NCBI RefSeq assembly: GCF_002072105.2
Contig: NZ_MTBC01000004.1
Span: 1 to 64,000, forward strand
Direction of reading: 5' to 3'
DNA: 64,000 nucleotides
From: Croceivirga radicis
GTDB taxonomy: Bacteria > Bacteroidota > Bacteroidia > Flavobacteriales > Flavobacteriaceae
Under the pieces are notes generated by a model that searched no databases, was not told the origin of the DNA, and saw only the letters and a list, made by a program, of their open reading frames with translations. Positions 62,496-64,000 of this stretch are shown piece after piece. Positions within the stretch are counted from its first letter, which is position 1. Every line of letters begins with the position of its first letter. The position numbers were made by a program, and so were the translations under genes.

Positions 62496-63959
62496 TTACA
62501 ATCCGCTAATGTAGTTTCCATACAAGTCGTTGAATTGCAACCCCTTATTAATACGTTGTTTACTTAATTTTTTATAAGCCACTAACCCCCATAGTAACAA
62601 TTCCTTTAAAAAATACTGGTCTTGTTGGCTAACATCATGTCCATATTCCTGTGCCAAATCGTTTAAAGGAGCAATTGCGTTTAATTTTTGCTGATATTCT
62701 TTGTCGCTATCACCATCTATCAGTTCAAATCCGTCTTGATCAAAAAACCAACTTATAATATCATCATAAGCAGTAGGCTCCCCTTTACGCTCTAATTTGC
62801 TTATCTCAGGAAAATACTTGGGAAAAATGGATTTTATAGCCTCTTCTATTAGTGTTTCGGCTACAAAGGCGGCGCCTTCTTGTTCGCCCTCATAAACCAA
62901 TTCTATCTTTCCTGTAATAGCGGGAATAATACCCATAAAATCCGTTAAACGTACTTGTGTTTCTGAATCACCATTAATTAGCATTCTTCTTTTAGCGGTG
63001 CTCAACAAGTTTTCATAAGCGGTAATACTCATACGAGCACTTACACCACTTTTGGCATCTACATATTCACTATCTCGCGCTTCAAAGCTTATCTGTTCCA
63101 ATACATCTTTCGCTAATTCTGGCACATAAATTTCCTTATTTTCAGAAAGTAGCGCACTTACTTCTTGTTGTGTGATTTTTTTAGCGACCTCTAATTCCTC
63201 TGGATAATGTGTCAGAATTTGAGAACCAATCCTGTCTTTCAGCGGAGTTACAATACTACCTCTATTAGTATAATCTTCTGGATTAGCGGTAAATACAAAT
63301 TGGATATCTAATGGCAATCGTAATTTAAATCCACGTATTTGAATATCGCCTTCTTGTAAAATATTAAACAAAGACACTTGGATTCTTGCCTGCAAATCTG
63401 GTAATTCGTTAATCACAAAAATACAACGATTCGCGCGTGGTATCATTCCAAAATGGATTACCCTATCGTCTGCATAACTCAGTTTTAGATTTGCTGCTTT
63501 TATAGGATCAACATCTCCAATTAAATCAGCTACCGTCACATCTGGCGTTGCCAATTTCTCGTAAAAACGGTCTTCTTTTGGTAACCAAGAAATGGGGGTG
63601 TCATCCCCTTTTTCTGCTATAAGTTCTTTTGCAAATCGGGATAAAGGATTAAACGGATCGTCATGGATTTCTGAACCTGTTACATACGGAACATAATCAT
63701 CCAATAGGTTAAGCATTTGCCTGGCCAAACGTGTTTTTGCTTGCCCTCTTAAACCTAACAAATTAATGTTATGCTTGGATAAAATGGCACGCTCTAGCTC
63801 TGGAATTACAGAATCCTCGTATCCCCAAATACCCTCAAAAACAGTTTCTTTACTTTTGATTTTACCAATGAGGTTATCCCTTAATTCGTCCTTAACCGAT
63901 TTTGTGACATAACCAACTTTTTTTAAAGCTCCCAACGTTTGAATGTTCTCTATATTCAT
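62496..63959 (-). CDS. MoxR/ChlI-like AAA+ ATPase
   Basis: A 487-residue AAA+ ATPase of the magnesium chelatase ChlI/MoxR clade. Walker A is modified to GLRGQAKTRLARQ near residue 70; FVINELPDLQARIQ is the Walker B region with N replacing the usual D-E spacing, and VFTANPEDYTNRGSIV is the sensor 1 region. The C-terminal 130 residues form the helical lid. Relatives work with a VWA-domain partner; none follows in this window, so a partner may lie upstream beyond position 64000. The full gene is inside the window. Confidence 0.85.
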   Translation of the reverse strand: MNIENIQTLGALKKVGYVTKSVKDELRDNLIGKIKSKETVFEGIWGYEDSVIPELERAILSKHNINLLGLRGQAKTRLARQMLNLLDDYVPYVTGSEIHDDPFNPLSRFAKELIAEKGDDTPISWLPKEDRFYEKLATPDVTVADLIGDVDPIKAANLKLSYADDRVIHFGMIPRANRCIFVINELPDLQARIQVSLFNILQEGDIQIRGFKLRLPLDIQFVFTANPEDYTNRGSIVTPLKDRIGSQILTHYPEELEVAKKITQQEVSALLSENKEIYVPELAKDVLEQISFEARDSEYVDAKSGVSARMSITAYENLLSTAKRRMLINGDSETQVRLTDFMGIIPAITGKIELVYEGEQEGAAFVAETLIEEAIKSIFPKYFPEISKLERKGEPTAYDDIISWFFDQDGFELIDGDSDKEYQQKLNAIAPLNDLAQEYGHDVSQQDQYFLKELLLWGLVAYKKLSKQRINKGLQFNDLYGNYISGL

Positions 63960-64000
63960 ATGTATTTTTTTATTACCCTAACGCTTCAGGGTTTTATAGC

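Noticed and set aside
63974-63996. Small ACCCT/AGGGT hairpin at the right edge
   Set aside because: The stem is five bases and its context is cut by the window edge, so no function can be argued.
1-64000. tRNA, rRNA, CRISPR array, insertion sequence, prophage or att site
   Set aside because: None was recognised on reading both strands; the only duplicated DNA of note is the 196-base tandem unit at 35926-36275.

Overview
The window reads as chromosomal DNA of a Bacteroidota bacterium, most likely a (marine) member of the Flavobacteriaceae. The basis is the AT-rich sequence, the short 287-residue RpoD-type sigma factor, many short lipoproteins, pirin/YceI/DUF1080/DUF4251/DUF2461 family proteins, YaiO-type porins, A-rich translation starts and TAnnTTTG-like promoter elements. 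I cannot name the genus from sequence alone. No rRNA, tRNA, CRISPR, prophage or insertion sequence was recognised, and the genes look intact.

Layout. 0.2-5.8 kb (minus): a Crp/Fnr-type regulator followed by DJ-1/PfpI, MFS, aldo-keto reductase, LLM flavin oxidoreductase and a Tat-exported phosphoesterase, which looks like an electrophile/carbonyl stress set with a GTGA-N6-TCAC site in front. 5.9-10.8 kb: two pirins, YceI and a GNAT on the minus strand, divergent from a three-PAS sigma-54 activator; a good -24/-12 promoter faces the pirin/YceI genes. 10.8-19 kb: guanylate/adenylate cyclase, MarR, FKBP, AraC divergent from aldehyde dehydrogenase-DUF779, a DUF4251 lipoprotein, and EamA divergent from GntR across a perfect 16-bp palindrome. 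19.2-29 kb (minus): one compact eleven-gene operon encoding an exported two-subunit molybdenum hydroxylase and much of its cofactor pathway (moaD, moaA, mobA, moeB-like, moeA, mocA, xdhC), plus a transglutaminase-like protein and a TauE/SafE permease; moaC, moaE and mogA are not here.

29.2-36.8 kb: envelope and hydrolase genes (VWA lipoprotein, OmpA lipoprotein, DUF1080, M14 peptidase, amidase, serine hydrolase), then a 196-bp-period tandem duplication that looks like two small RNA genes. 36.8-44 kb: menB with a SatD-like protein, GNAT, formate/nitrite channel, glycosyltransferase, DEAD/DEAH helicase and rpoD. 44.05-44.28 kb (minus): two adjacent 33- and 32-codon reading frames whose peptides resemble each other.

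44.6-53.7 kb (minus) is the most interesting region. A soluble hybrid kinase with its own receiver and Hpt domains, a receiver-only response regulator, a HEAT-repeat protein, a processive family-2 glycosyltransferase, a five-helix LtaS-like protein whose metal ligands are partly replaced, and a TPR-plus-beta-barrel outer-membrane protein of the YaiO type are arranged as one transcription unit. Together they could form a synthase-dependent exopolysaccharide assembly and export machine analogous in layout, not in parts, to PgaABCD. 53.9-64 kb: housekeeping genes (M19 dipeptidase, thioesterase, DUF2461, cysE-cysM, Dps, CorA, a Calx-beta lipoprotein and a MoxR/ChlI-like AAA+ ATPase).
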